A stretch of DNA of 6,072 nt from CAZELM01 sp964512995 (GCA_964512995.1 CAZELM010000087.1:1-6072), one strand, 5' to 3'. Positions 1 through 6,070 are shown, numbered from the stretch's first letter. The notes: generated by a model not told the origin, from the sequence alone. Translations and numbers: made by a program.

Positions 1-335
1 TCATATTATCACTGCGGATGGTCATATTATCACTGCGGATGGTCATATTATCACCCAGGATGGTCATATTATCACCCAGGATGGTCATATTATCACTGCG
101 GATGGTCGTATTATCACCGCGGCATGGTCATATTATCACCCAGGATGGTCGTATTATCACTACGGGATGGTCGTATTATCAACCCGGATGGTCGTATTAT
201 CACTACGGGATGGTCGTTTTATCACTGCGGATGGTCGTATTATCACTACGGGATGGTCGTTTTATCACTGCGGATGGTCGTATTATCACTGCGGATGGTC
301 GTATTATCACCCCGGATGGTCATATTATCACTGCG
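1..335. repeat. Minisatellite, 15 full units plus one partial, 21-22 bp period
   Basis: Head-to-tail units begin at 1, 22, 43, 64, 85, 106, 128, 149, 171, 192, 214, 235, 257, 278, 299 and 320, the last cut off after 16 bases. Every unit keeps a 15-base core close to ATGGTCRTATTATCA, and the remaining 6-7 bases vary (CTGCGG, CCCAGG, CTACGGG, ACCCGG, CCCCGG, CCGCGGC). Four units (106, 149, 192, 235) are 22 bp, the rest 21 bp. Units at 192+214 and 235+257 form an exact 43-bp duplication. The core reads CAT in units 1-5, 7 and 16 and CGT in unit 6 and units 8-15, so left and right parts expanded from different subtypes. The array begins at the window edge, so its full size is unknown. All three forward frames are open, but the 22-bp units shift frame repeatedly, which argues against coding. 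Function unknown. Confidence 0.95.
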
Positions 336-537
336 ATCACCTACCCGATGACAGCGATCGCACATAGTGCCAATACAGATGAGCGAGTCTGACTGATCGA
401 AATTCACCATTTTTTCATGAACAACCTGAAATGGCAAAGAATTTTCGATAAAGAGTTATGGAACAATGTGCTGATATTGGCGAAATCCAAAACCTTTTGA
501 CAGATTCTCCGAATGAAAAGCTCCGGATTATTCGATA

Positions 538-566
538 TTGCGGATGTATATAAAAAATGACATAAT
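538..566 (+). promoter_or_regulatory. Possible sigma-70-type promoter for the 722-2071 gene
   Basis: TTGCGG at 538-543 and CATAAT at 561-566 are separated by 17 bases. The -10 element matches the consensus at 5 of 6 positions and the -35 at only 3 of 6. It would give a leader of about 150 bases before the ATG at 722. A perfect TTGACA at 497-502 has no matching -10 and was not preferred. In AT-rich DNA such matches arise by chance, so this is only a candidate. Confidence 0.25.
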
Positions 567-704
567 CTGTATGAATAGATTTAAGACTGTTGCTGGAATG
601 TAAAATTCATATCTTAATAAACGGGCTGTTTTTCCCCACTCCTTTATTCTTTTAGAGAGCCAAGGTATTGAGATCGCAGGCGGAAATATGTAGCCAAACC
701 CAGA

Positions 705-712
705 AAGGAAGG
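705..712 (+). promoter_or_regulatory. Shine-Dalgarno site setting the start at 722
   Basis: AAGGAAGG lies nine bases before the ATG at 722. This spacing favours that start over the upstream in-frame TTG at 668 and the adjacent ATG at 725. Starting at 722 also puts the hydrophobic signal segment at the extreme N-terminus. Confidence 0.65.
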
Positions 713-721
713 CGTGAAAAT

Positions 722-2071
722 ATGATGCCGTTGATCATTGTTTGCACCTTGAGCCTGGTCATTTTATCCCCTCCTGCCCATGGCTCTGATTTTATTAAAT
801 ATCAGGGGTTACTACATTCCTCTCGTATCTTTTCCGATCCTCCTGATTTGAATGACAGCAGCCGGATATCTGACGTGGAACAACTCGCAAAAAAAATTCA
901 GACCATCGTCCCTGCTATCCAAAGAGAATGGGGGTATATGTGCTCTAAGGAGATTGGGGAAATGGATCGGATGTTAGAACATTGGAAAGACTATGCACCA
1001 GCAGCAAAATATTTCCTCGAACATGAGACGGATGATCTGAAGCTGCGAACCTTTATCAGTTTTCTGATAAAGCGAGTGCCGGATGAGAATTGGGAGGAGT
1101 CCAAAAGAATGTTGGAATGGTTTGTGGATCGGGAAAAACCTGATTATGGGTCTGCGAGGGAAGAAGCGATCAAGGCGTTATACTGGAGAAACACGGATGA
1201 AGAATTATCAAAGAAATATACGAAGTATTTGTATGACAGGAATCACACCATCCGAATGTTAACAGCGGATGAATTACGAATCGATGGCACATCCGATGCG
1301 TTACGGGACCTTAAAAAGGCGAAAAAACACTGGACACGCGTAGCAGAAAAGGACACAACGAGCAGTAAAAAAATACTCAATATACTAATCAAAAAAATGG
1401 ATGAAGCCATACTGGAAATCGAATCCCGGAAGCAATATGAAACCGTTTCTGAGGATAAACTACCGGAGGAGTACAGAGCAAGAAGACAATTCGAGCGATT
1501 GCGAAAGCTGCTTTTACCACACTTTTCACATACCATAGAGGAACCACCGGAAAATTACCATGGCCCACAATATGTTGGTAAACATATCAAGGATTATATT
1601 CTGGGCGCGAGGAAATTCACGGATTATGAAGGCAACCTTGATATTACGGGCAAACTTTTTGATGCATTTTACGATGTCAGAGAAGAAGATTGGCCACCCG
1701 TTGAAGAAATATTATGGTATATGTTAGATAGATATCCTCATCTTCCGTGGTGGCGCGTACAATGCATTACATCGATTACTCGACTCAACCCCAATGCCAT
1801 GAATACCGAACGAGCAAAACAATTGTTGTATGTGGATGATTTGGGAGCAAGAACTTATTGGATCGGAAAATACAGAGATATTGGCAACGCGGATTCGCTG
1901 CCAATCCTCCGCGAAGCACTACAAACATACAAAGATGAACCTGATGGAATCATTAAAAATGAAGGATACAGAAGCCATTTTATTAAATGTGTCGAAGAAG
2001 CCATATCAACCATAGAATCGCGCATTCCTGCTCAGTTGCAACCAACGGTTACAAATGGAGAAATGCAGTAA
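722..2071 (+). CDS. Exported two-module alpha-helical repeat protein, function unknown
   Basis: I do not recognise a family. From the ATG at 722 the product is 449 residues. Residues 3-18 are hydrophobic and lead to A-H-G/S at 19-22, a good signal peptidase I site, so the protein is probably periplasmic or secreted; no lipobox is seen. The n-region lacks positive charge, and a TTG start at 668 would add 18 residues with K/R, so that longer form stays possible. The mature part is rich in charged amphipathic helices, HEAT-like in feel. It contains two related modules, about 86-236 and 287-434, aligned at an offset near 200: HWKDY/HIKDY, DENW/REEDW (121-124 and 320-324), DR (136-137 and 336-337), and DEAILEIESR/EEAISTIESR ending at 236 and 434. 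This points to an old internal duplication. No catalytic motif or membrane anchor is visible, so a scaffold or binding role is an inference only. It stands alone and converges on the recombinase gene. Confidence 0.85.
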   Translation: MMPLIIVCTLSLVILSPPAHGSDFIKYQGLLHSSRIFSDPPDLNDSSRISDVEQLAKKIQTIVPAIQREWGYMCSKEIGEMDRMLEHWKDYAPAAKYFLEHETDDLKLRTFISFLIKRVPDENWEESKRMLEWFVDREKPDYGSAREEAIKALYWRNTDEELSKKYTKYLYDRNHTIRMLTADELRIDGTSDALRDLKKAKKHWTRVAEKDTTSSKKILNILIKKMDEAILEIESRKQYETVSEDKLPEEYRARRQFERLRKLLLPHFSHTIEEPPENYHGPQYVGKHIKDYILGARKFTDYEGNLDITGKLFDAFYDVREEDWPPVEEILWYMLDRYPHLPWWRVQCITSITRLNPNAMNTERAKQLLYVDDLGARTYWIGKYRDIGNADSLPILREALQTYKDEPDGIIKNEGYRSHFIKCVEEAISTIESRIPAQLQPTVTNGEMQ

Positions 2072-2113
2072 AAAATGTGGATTCCTTCAAGATGGATATC
2101 ATTATCATGAGGG

Positions 2114-2219
2114 AACGCACGAGAAATAGCAGAAATATAATTCCTGGTACTAAGTGTTTTTCTGATTTAAAGTTCATCATTCCAGTTTCCCCATAGGGTA
2201 TCATCCAGATTCGTGCGTT
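2114..2219. repeat. Spaced 9-bp inverted repeat between convergent genes
   Basis: AACGCACGA at 2114-2122 is the exact reverse complement of TCGTGCGTT at 2211-2219, with 88 bases between the arms. Neither arm extends further. The pair sits in the short interval between the stop of the exported-protein gene and the stop of the recombinase gene. No T-run follows either arm, so it does not look like an intrinsic terminator. It could be chance, an element end, or a recombination-related site; the sequence does not decide. Confidence 0.3.
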
Positions 2220-2242
2220 GATGTACGTTAGGAACCATTGTT

Positions 2243-2909
2243 TCATTTAATCCCATTCTTCCTCATCCATTTATACAGATTCGTCACGGAAGTTCCATAC
2301 CGTTTCGCAATAAATGTTTTTGGGCTCCCATTTTTCAGCAGGGCTTCGATTTCCGGCTTATGCTGATCCAGCATCGACTTCCCACTACCCTTTGGCCGAC
2401 CAAGCAGCTTCCCTTTTTGCCTTGCCGCCGCAAGTCCCTGTTTGCCTTGCCGCCGCAAGTCCCTGTTTGGTTCGCTCTGAAATCAAATCCCGCTCAATCT
2501 CGGCAAACAATCCAAACATCGTGATCATCGTTTTCGTCTGGATATCCTGCCGGCCATTGATCCGGATCGCTTCTTTCACTGACACAAACCGGATTTCATT
2601 TTTGATCAGCGCATCCACGATCTGGATCACCTGTCCCACACTCCGACCGAGCCGTGACAGCTCGCTGACCAATAGCAAATCTCCTGCATGGAGGCACTCG
2701 ATCAGCTCATCTATTTTTCTGGCTTTGGGTGATTTCCGGGATGACATCTCGATTTCGATAAACTCGTCAATCTTCAAATCATTCCGATGCGCGTAATCGT
2801 GCAATGCCAGTTTCTGGCTTCCGATATCTTGCTGGCCGGAGGAGACTCTCAAATATGCGATGGTTTTGGCTTTACGTTCCGAACTCACCTGACTATTTTT
2901 TTCGCTCAT
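2243..2909 (-). pseudogene. Serine recombinase (resolvase/invertase family), frameshifted by a 25-bp duplication
   Basis: Starts at ATG 2909. The N-terminal frame runs to a stop at 2385 (174 residues) and the C-terminal frame ends at 2243. Residues 16-30 carry AYLRVSSGQQD, where Ser23 fits the nucleophile of serine recombinases. SELSRLGRS (82-90) and the helix FAEIERDLISERTKQG (135-150) are further family hallmarks. The tandem 25-bp duplication at 2416-2469 falls just after ISERTKQGLAAARQ and shifts the frame; the extra tail (TGTCGGKAKREAAWSAKG) is an artefact. With one copy removed the product is 213 residues, continuing as KGKLLGRPKGSGKS and then a helix-turn-helix (about 180-213, with FIAKRYGTSVTNLYKW), the usual size for small invertases and resolvases. 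The family cuts and religates DNA through a phosphoserine link. As written the DNA-binding domain is lost, so the protein should be inactive unless the duplication collapses or the ribosome slips. Everything else is intact, so the break looks recent. Confidence 0.9.
2416..2469. repeat. Perfect 25-bp tandem duplication inside the recombinase gene
   Basis: Two identical 25-base copies, 2419-2443 and 2444-2468, each containing CTTGCCGCCGCAAGTCCCTG. Period-25 identity extends from 2416 to 2469. Twenty-five is not a multiple of three, so the duplication alone splits the gene. Replication slippage between such perfect neighbours could delete one copy and restore the frame. Confidence 0.95.
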
Positions 2910-2971
2910 TTTTTATCCGAATCCGACGGGTTGAAATGCCATTTTCCTATAAACCTGAAAAACGTATTTCT

Positions 2972-3000
2972 AGTTTAAAAAATGAATATCTAAAAATCAA
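2972..3000 (-). promoter_or_regulatory. Candidate promoter of the recombinase gene
   Basis: On the minus strand TTGATT (3000-2995) and TAAACT (2977-2972) are spaced by 17 bases. Each matches the sigma-70 consensus at 4 of 6 positions. It lies about 60 bases before the ATG at 2909, whose only ribosome binding site is a weak GGA followed by AT-rich sequence. The surroundings are very AT-rich, so chance matches are likely. Confidence 0.3.
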
Positions 3001-3012
3001 CCGTATTCGGTT
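2999..3012. promoter_or_regulatory. 14-bp palindrome overlapping the candidate -35
   Basis: AACCGTATTCGGTT is a 5-bp perfect stem around a 4-base loop. It touches the proposed -35 hexamer of the recombinase gene. Read on the minus strand it is followed by GATTTTTA, so it could instead be a weak terminator for the upstream toxin/immunity unit. The stem is short for a terminator. An operator or recombinase site is equally possible. Confidence 0.3.
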
Positions 3013-3057
3013 CTATTTTATGATATCAATTAATGTTCGTTTTTAGTGGATTTTTAT

Positions 3058-3210
3058 TCACTCAAATGACCACTTGCTCTCCGGGATACTTCCTATGGGG
3101 ATTTTCCACTGTTTAATTTTATCCAAAATCACAAACTCGCCCCAACTTTGAAATGGCCTCCTATCCCCTGGATTGATTACTTCTTCTATAAAGAAGTAAC
3201 TGCCTTCCAA
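3058..3210 (-). pseudogene. 50-codon protein-like fragment, possible displaced immunity-gene tail or small gene
   Basis: On the minus strand the frame is open from just after a TAG at 3222-3220 to a TGA at 3060-3058. The first useful start is TTG 3210, preceded by AGGA with seven bases between; it would give 50 residues. The sequence reads like a real soluble protein: GSYFFIEEV, then RRPFQSWGEFVILD, a basic KIKQWK stretch, and the end SIPESKWSFE, with three tryptophans and no low-complexity sequence. It overlaps the last 50 bases of the membrane-protein gene in another frame. I do not recognise the family. Because toxin/immunity loci often keep tails of displaced genes, a relic joined here by deletion is my preferred reading; a translated small gene coupled to its upstream neighbour is the alternative. 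Confidence 0.5.
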
Positions 3211-3610
3211 ATACAATTCCTATCAAAAACAAATCGAGCAATCTTTGAGTGAAGTAGGATTTTATTTGCCAAGTGCTCAGAATTGTGAAAGCATTTTTAT
3301 CCCAAAATAGAAGTAGTAACCAAAAGGCTATTGAAAGACCACAAAGAAGAAAAATCCAGTTAAATTTTTTTTTATAGAAGACTATTCCCAATGTTGCTAA
3401 TGGAAACAACAAAGCAGAATTGATGATATCGAACCACCAAGGATAAACAGACGGACCTTCCGATTCGATGAATTCTCTTGTTTCTATAACTGGAATTACA
3501 CCCAGTTCAGCACCAATATTTCCAATAAATACAAGAAAATAATATGTCCCAAATATAAATAGAAAGAATACTATTGGCACTCGGACAAATGGCTCCATTT
3601 TTGATAGCAT
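3161..3610 (-). CDS. Four-helix inner-membrane protein, candidate immunity protein of the Rhs tip
   Basis: ATG at 3610, 149 residues; a second Met at codon 5 is an alternative start, and neither has a clear ribosome binding site. Hydrophobic segments lie at about 11-39, 58-79, 84-103 and 122-141, with basic KKK at 80-82 and RR at 142-143. A short acidic linker (VIETREFIESEGP, 41-53) separates the first two. No enzyme motif is seen. It begins 31 bases after the rhs stop on the same strand, the place normally held by the cognate immunity gene in Rhs, CDI and other polymorphic-toxin loci. It is AT-rich like the toxin tip: positions 3361-3420 have 16 G/C of 60. By family knowledge, membrane immunity proteins usually protect against toxins acting in or across the inner membrane or on the envelope. 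The immunity role is inferred from position, not from homology. Confidence 0.7.
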   Translation of the reverse strand: MLSKMEPFVRVPIVFFLFIFGTYYFLVFIGNIGAELGVIPVIETREFIESEGPSVYPWWFDIINSALLFPLATLGIVFYKKKFNWIFLLCGLSIAFWLLLLFWDKNAFTILSTWQIKSYFTQRLLDLFLIGIVFGRQLLLYRRSNQSRG

Positions 3611-3641
3611 ATTGATATCTCGATTCTAATAATAAAAATCT

Positions 3642-6032
3642 TTAGTAGCCCGTGGTTACACTTTGGTCGTATTGTAGAGTTATTTTGCCATTTTTATCTT
3701 TGTAGTAGTTTTCAATCCACTTTTTATGAGTTTCGAGATTCTCTAAATTTTCCATATTCACATCTATTGATTCGAATAGAACCCTCAGTTGAGTTGATAG
3801 TGCATAATCTTCTTCAATGGTAGAACCTAATATGGCCCCTATTCTATTTGAAGGTAGATCTTCCTCAGAATAGTAACTCGGATTTCTCTTTCCTTGTAAT
3901 AAAATTTCGTTAATATGACCTGCAACAATACCACCTGAATACCCAGCACTTGCAGAAATTTCTGCAACCCTGAGCATGTGTTTTACATCGATTGAATTTA
4001 ACGGCCCCACGCCTTCTGCTTGCAAATAAATATCCTGTGGACTCTTATTCCAATATGAAAGTACTTGTATTGCTGTCCATTTTGGATGCGATTTTTGTAT
4101 TGTGTATATTTGTTGTAGATATTCATTCCCTGTCATTATCCGAGCAGGTTCGACTCGTTTCCCATCCGGATCGACATATTTCAATGGGTTATTGACACAA
4201 TAGGTGTATCGATTCCACTTCTGCGATTCATCTGGATTTCCCTTCATAATATCCGGATTCAAAAACCTCGGCGGCATTTCGTAGGAGGTGTCTGTAGTAA
4301 TCCCATTGTAGTATCTCGCGTTGAAGTAGTTCTTGCCGGTGCTCACATCAAACAACTTGCCGGTAAATCTGACATCCTGCTCGATTGCAGGGGAACCCAG
4401 ATCAGCATAATCTGCTCCAAATGGTTCGTAATGGTGGATCTCATACGGCGTCCCGCCGGACTGTTCCGGCCAGACGATGGCACCGGTCTCGTCGGTGAAC
4501 GCTACTGGGCTTCCGAGATGGTTGAGATGCGCATACGACACATCGGTCGCCACGCCGTCATCCACCACCCTCGCTAGCAACTGCCCTTCAAAGTAGATTT
4601 CATCATAATAGCTCAGCAGGTTGTCGTCATATGTGGCCAGGAGCTGCTCACCAAGATAAGAATATATCAGGCTATCCATCCCAACTGACTTCAGAACCCT
4701 CTTCCCGAGTGCATCGTAAATATAAGTATCCGATCCACAGGCAACCATCTGCCCGAGCTGATCGTAATCGTACGTATAGACGCCATCATCTGTAAGATTG
4801 CCGTCAGAATCATAGATGACGCCGGTCAAGCGGTTATTGGAATATGTGAAGCTGCTCGATTCCGTTGGATATGCCTTGGCGACTGACAGGATGTTTCCGT
4901 TCGCGTCGTAGCCGTAAGTAAAATCTCTTCCGGAAATGGCGTTCGCATTCGTAAGCCGGTTCAGGTTGTCGTAAATGAAATGTTCAAATCCGATATCCGT
5001 GATGTTTCCGAAGGCATCATACGTGAAATCGTTGTTCACCAGATAATCGGAACCAATGAGCGTCTGCCAGGTATCGGGCCGATTCCGGCTGTCCGGAGTG
5101 ATTGTTGTCAACACGCCGTTTCCGAAAGCAAAGCTCTGAAGCCCTCCCGCCGGATTATGGCTTAATGTCGTTGCCAGCGATATTGTTCCGGAACTTCCCG
5201 TCACCGATACTCCGGAGAGCAAGTTTGTAGCAACTCCATAAGTATAATTGGCAGTAACAAGTCCATCCGGATAATCGATCGAAGCCAGATTTCCAAGGCT
5301 ATCGTAGCTGAATCCCATCACATTGGTTATCGAAGGGCTTGCCAGAATGCTGTCTTTCCTGAGATTTCGGCCCTGGGTGTCATATTCCGGCCACGCAAGA
5401 CAGCTTTCTTCAACGGCCGGATCACCTTTCAGAACCAAAGCTCCTGTACGGTGATTGATCGGGTTGGCATAGCTGAAAGAATGTCCAGGAATGGCTTGGC
5501 CATCATAATAGAAATCAACCTCAATCCGATTCGTGCTTGTCCCTGATATCTGTGAGATCGGCCTGTAAATCTCATCGTAATCGAATGCAATCACTTTCCC
5601 GGATTCTTTCGTGATCGTCTCCACTCTTCCGGAATCAAAATAGCTGTAACTGACCGTGCCTGTTTCAGGATGGAACTCGTTCAGCAGCCAGCCCAATCCG
5701 TTATAGCTGAATGTCCGGTTGGACAATCCACCCGGATGCGCAACAGATGTCAAATTATTGAGCACATCGTACGTGTAGTTGAATTCCTGCCCATTGGCAT
5801 CGGTGACTTTTGTCAACCGCCCAAACGCATCGTAGATTTTCTCTGTATCCTGCGATTCCCGGGTGATTGTGATCAGGTTCCCGTTATAATCAAAATCAGT
5901 TGTTCCATCAGGATCTGTTACCGAGACGATTCGATCGATCGGGCCATACACAGTGGTAGTCCCGGCATACGGGGGTGTATCTGAGCTTGTTGCCTCGGAA
6001 ATAAAGGTTTGGTTCCCGGTGTTGAGAGTCAC
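3642..6032 (-). CDS. Rhs/YD-repeat protein with C-terminal toxin-like tip, 5' end probably broken
   Basis: The GTG at 6032 opens 796 codons. Residues about 45-480 hold many YD repeats (YDAFGRLTKVTDANG, YDSLGNLASIDYPDG, YDANGNILSVA, YDALGKRVL), which in this family build a beta-barrel cocoon enclosing the toxin. The Rhs core follows: HLGSPVAFTDE, HHYEPFGADY, RFTGKLFDVSTGKNYFNARY, RFLNPD, and NPLKYVDPDG ending at 624, where family members usually self-cleave. Residues 625-796 are the variable tip. No signal peptide, PAAR or other export domain is present, and 600 residues of shell is short for the family. The start is poor: no ribosome binding site, an in-frame TAG at 6056-6054, and overlap with the TGA (6031-6029) of another frame open to the window edge. 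A frameshifted or split longer rhs gene is therefore likely. Interbacterial competition is the known role of such proteins; activity here is uncertain. Confidence 0.85.
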   Translation of the reverse strand: MTLNTGNQTFISEATSSDTPPYAGTTTVYGPIDRIVSVTDPDGTTDFDYNGNLITITRESQDTEKIYDAFGRLTKVTDANGQEFNYTYDVLNNLTSVAHPGGLSNRTFSYNGLGWLLNEFHPETGTVSYSYFDSGRVETITKESGKVIAFDYDEIYRPISQISGTSTNRIEVDFYYDGQAIPGHSFSYANPINHRTGALVLKGDPAVEESCLAWPEYDTQGRNLRKDSILASPSITNVMGFSYDSLGNLASIDYPDGLVTANYTYGVATNLLSGVSVTGSSGTISLATTLSHNPAGGLQSFAFGNGVLTTITPDSRNRPDTWQTLIGSDYLVNNDFTYDAFGNITDIGFEHFIYDNLNRLTNANAISGRDFTYGYDANGNILSVAKAYPTESSSFTYSNNRLTGVIYDSDGNLTDDGVYTYDYDQLGQMVACGSDTYIYDALGKRVLKSVGMDSLIYSYLGEQLLATYDDNLLSYYDEIYFEGQLLARVVDDGVATDVSYAHLNHLGSPVAFTDETGAIVWPEQSGGTPYEIHHYEPFGADYADLGSPAIEQDVRFTGKLFDVSTGKNYFNARYYNGITTDTSYEMPPRFLNPDIMKGNPDESQKWNRYTYCVNNPLKYVDPDGKRVEPARIMTGNEYLQQIYTIQKSHPKWTAIQVLSYWNKSPQDIYLQAEGVGPLNSIDVKHMLRVAEISASAGYSGGIVAGHINEILLQGKRNPSYYSEEDLPSNRIGAILGSTIEEDYALSTQLRVLFESIDVNMENLENLETHKKWIENYYKDKNGKITLQYDQSVTTGY
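3645..4160 (-). other. Variable C-terminal tip (candidate toxin domain) of the Rhs protein
   Basis: Residues 625-796, directly after PLKYVDPDG. The middle has a run of polar motifs: SIDVKHMLRVAEIS (680-693), GGIVAGHINEIL (700-711) and EEDLPSNRIGAILG (723-736). Asp682, His685, Glu709, Asp725 and Asn729 are the likeliest functional residues. The spacing (H, then G, then E, then D-L-x-x-N-x-x-G) recalls from memory the DUF6973-like tips with RHAYWNALLT...HE...MDLHNNAVG, but the match is loose and I would not assign it. The last 40 residues are charged and helical (ENLETHKKWIENYYKDKNG). Base composition drops sharply against the core. Enzymatic activity is unknown. Confidence 0.6.
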
Positions 6033-6070
6033 ATTATAAGACTGTCTTTCAGGCTATTTTCTCGAATTAA
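6029..6070 (-). pseudogene. Possible upstream continuation of rhs in another frame
   Basis: On the minus strand a frame open from the window edge reads LIRENSLKDSLIM and stops at TGA 6031-6029. The stop shares bases with the GTG used by the downstream rhs frame (GTGA). Joined by a one-base shift, SLKDSLIM/TLNTGNQTF would read smoothly into the sequence that normally sits mid-shell in Rhs proteins. Only 13 codons are visible, so this is suggestive, not proven. Confidence 0.35.

Larger units (their letters stand above)
336..721. other. Gene-poor leader between minisatellite and exported protein gene
   Basis: No gene with good support is visible. At 417-500 an ATG opens 27 codons (start MNNLKWQRIF) ending in TGA. 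The same frame continues as 19 further codons (ending FDIADVYKK) to a TGA at 558-560. Both pieces look protein-like, but there is no ribosome binding site before 417, so a decayed gene or chance is more likely than a working one. The rest, from about 567, is AT-rich and holds the probable 5' leader of the following gene. I see no tRNA, rRNA or convincing terminator here. Confidence 0.5.

Noticed and set aside
1..335. CRISPR array
   Set aside because: The variable segments are only 6-7 bases and recur between units, so they are not spacers; no cas genes are present.
18..392. Long repetitive open frames across the minisatellite (MVILSLR, GWSYYH, DGRIIT peptides)
   Set aside because: All three forward frames are open simply because the unit lacks stops in them. 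The 22-bp units change the frame four times, so no frame is maintained by selection, and there is no ribosome binding site.
498..500. In-frame TGA as a selenocysteine codon
   Set aside because: I see no stem-loop of the bacterial SECIS type directly after it, and the frame is very short.
668..721. TTG start for the exported protein
   Set aside because: Its ribosome binding site is poor, whereas AAGGAAGG is well placed for the ATG at 722, which also gives a standard-length signal peptide.
1243..1536. Minus-strand 97-codon frame inside the exported protein gene
   Set aside because: It is antisense to the well-supported helical protein, with no ribosome binding site or family features.
2114..2227. 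Integron attC site
   Set aside because: The inverted arms have AAC and GTT ends, but the flanking bases do not fit the RYYYAAC and GTTRRRY core sites, and no integron integrase is present (the recombinase is a serine type).
2072..2242. Intrinsic terminator between the convergent genes
   Set aside because: No GC-rich hairpin followed by a T-run is present on either strand; the only paired arms are 88 bases apart.
2314..2796. Plus-strand open frame of 160 codons across the recombinase
   Set aside because: It is antisense to a clear serine recombinase whose motifs lie on the minus strand; the plus-strand product shows no recognisable features.
4980..5984. Plus-strand open frames within the rhs gene
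   Set aside because: They are antisense to continuous YD repeats and are shadows of that coding pattern.
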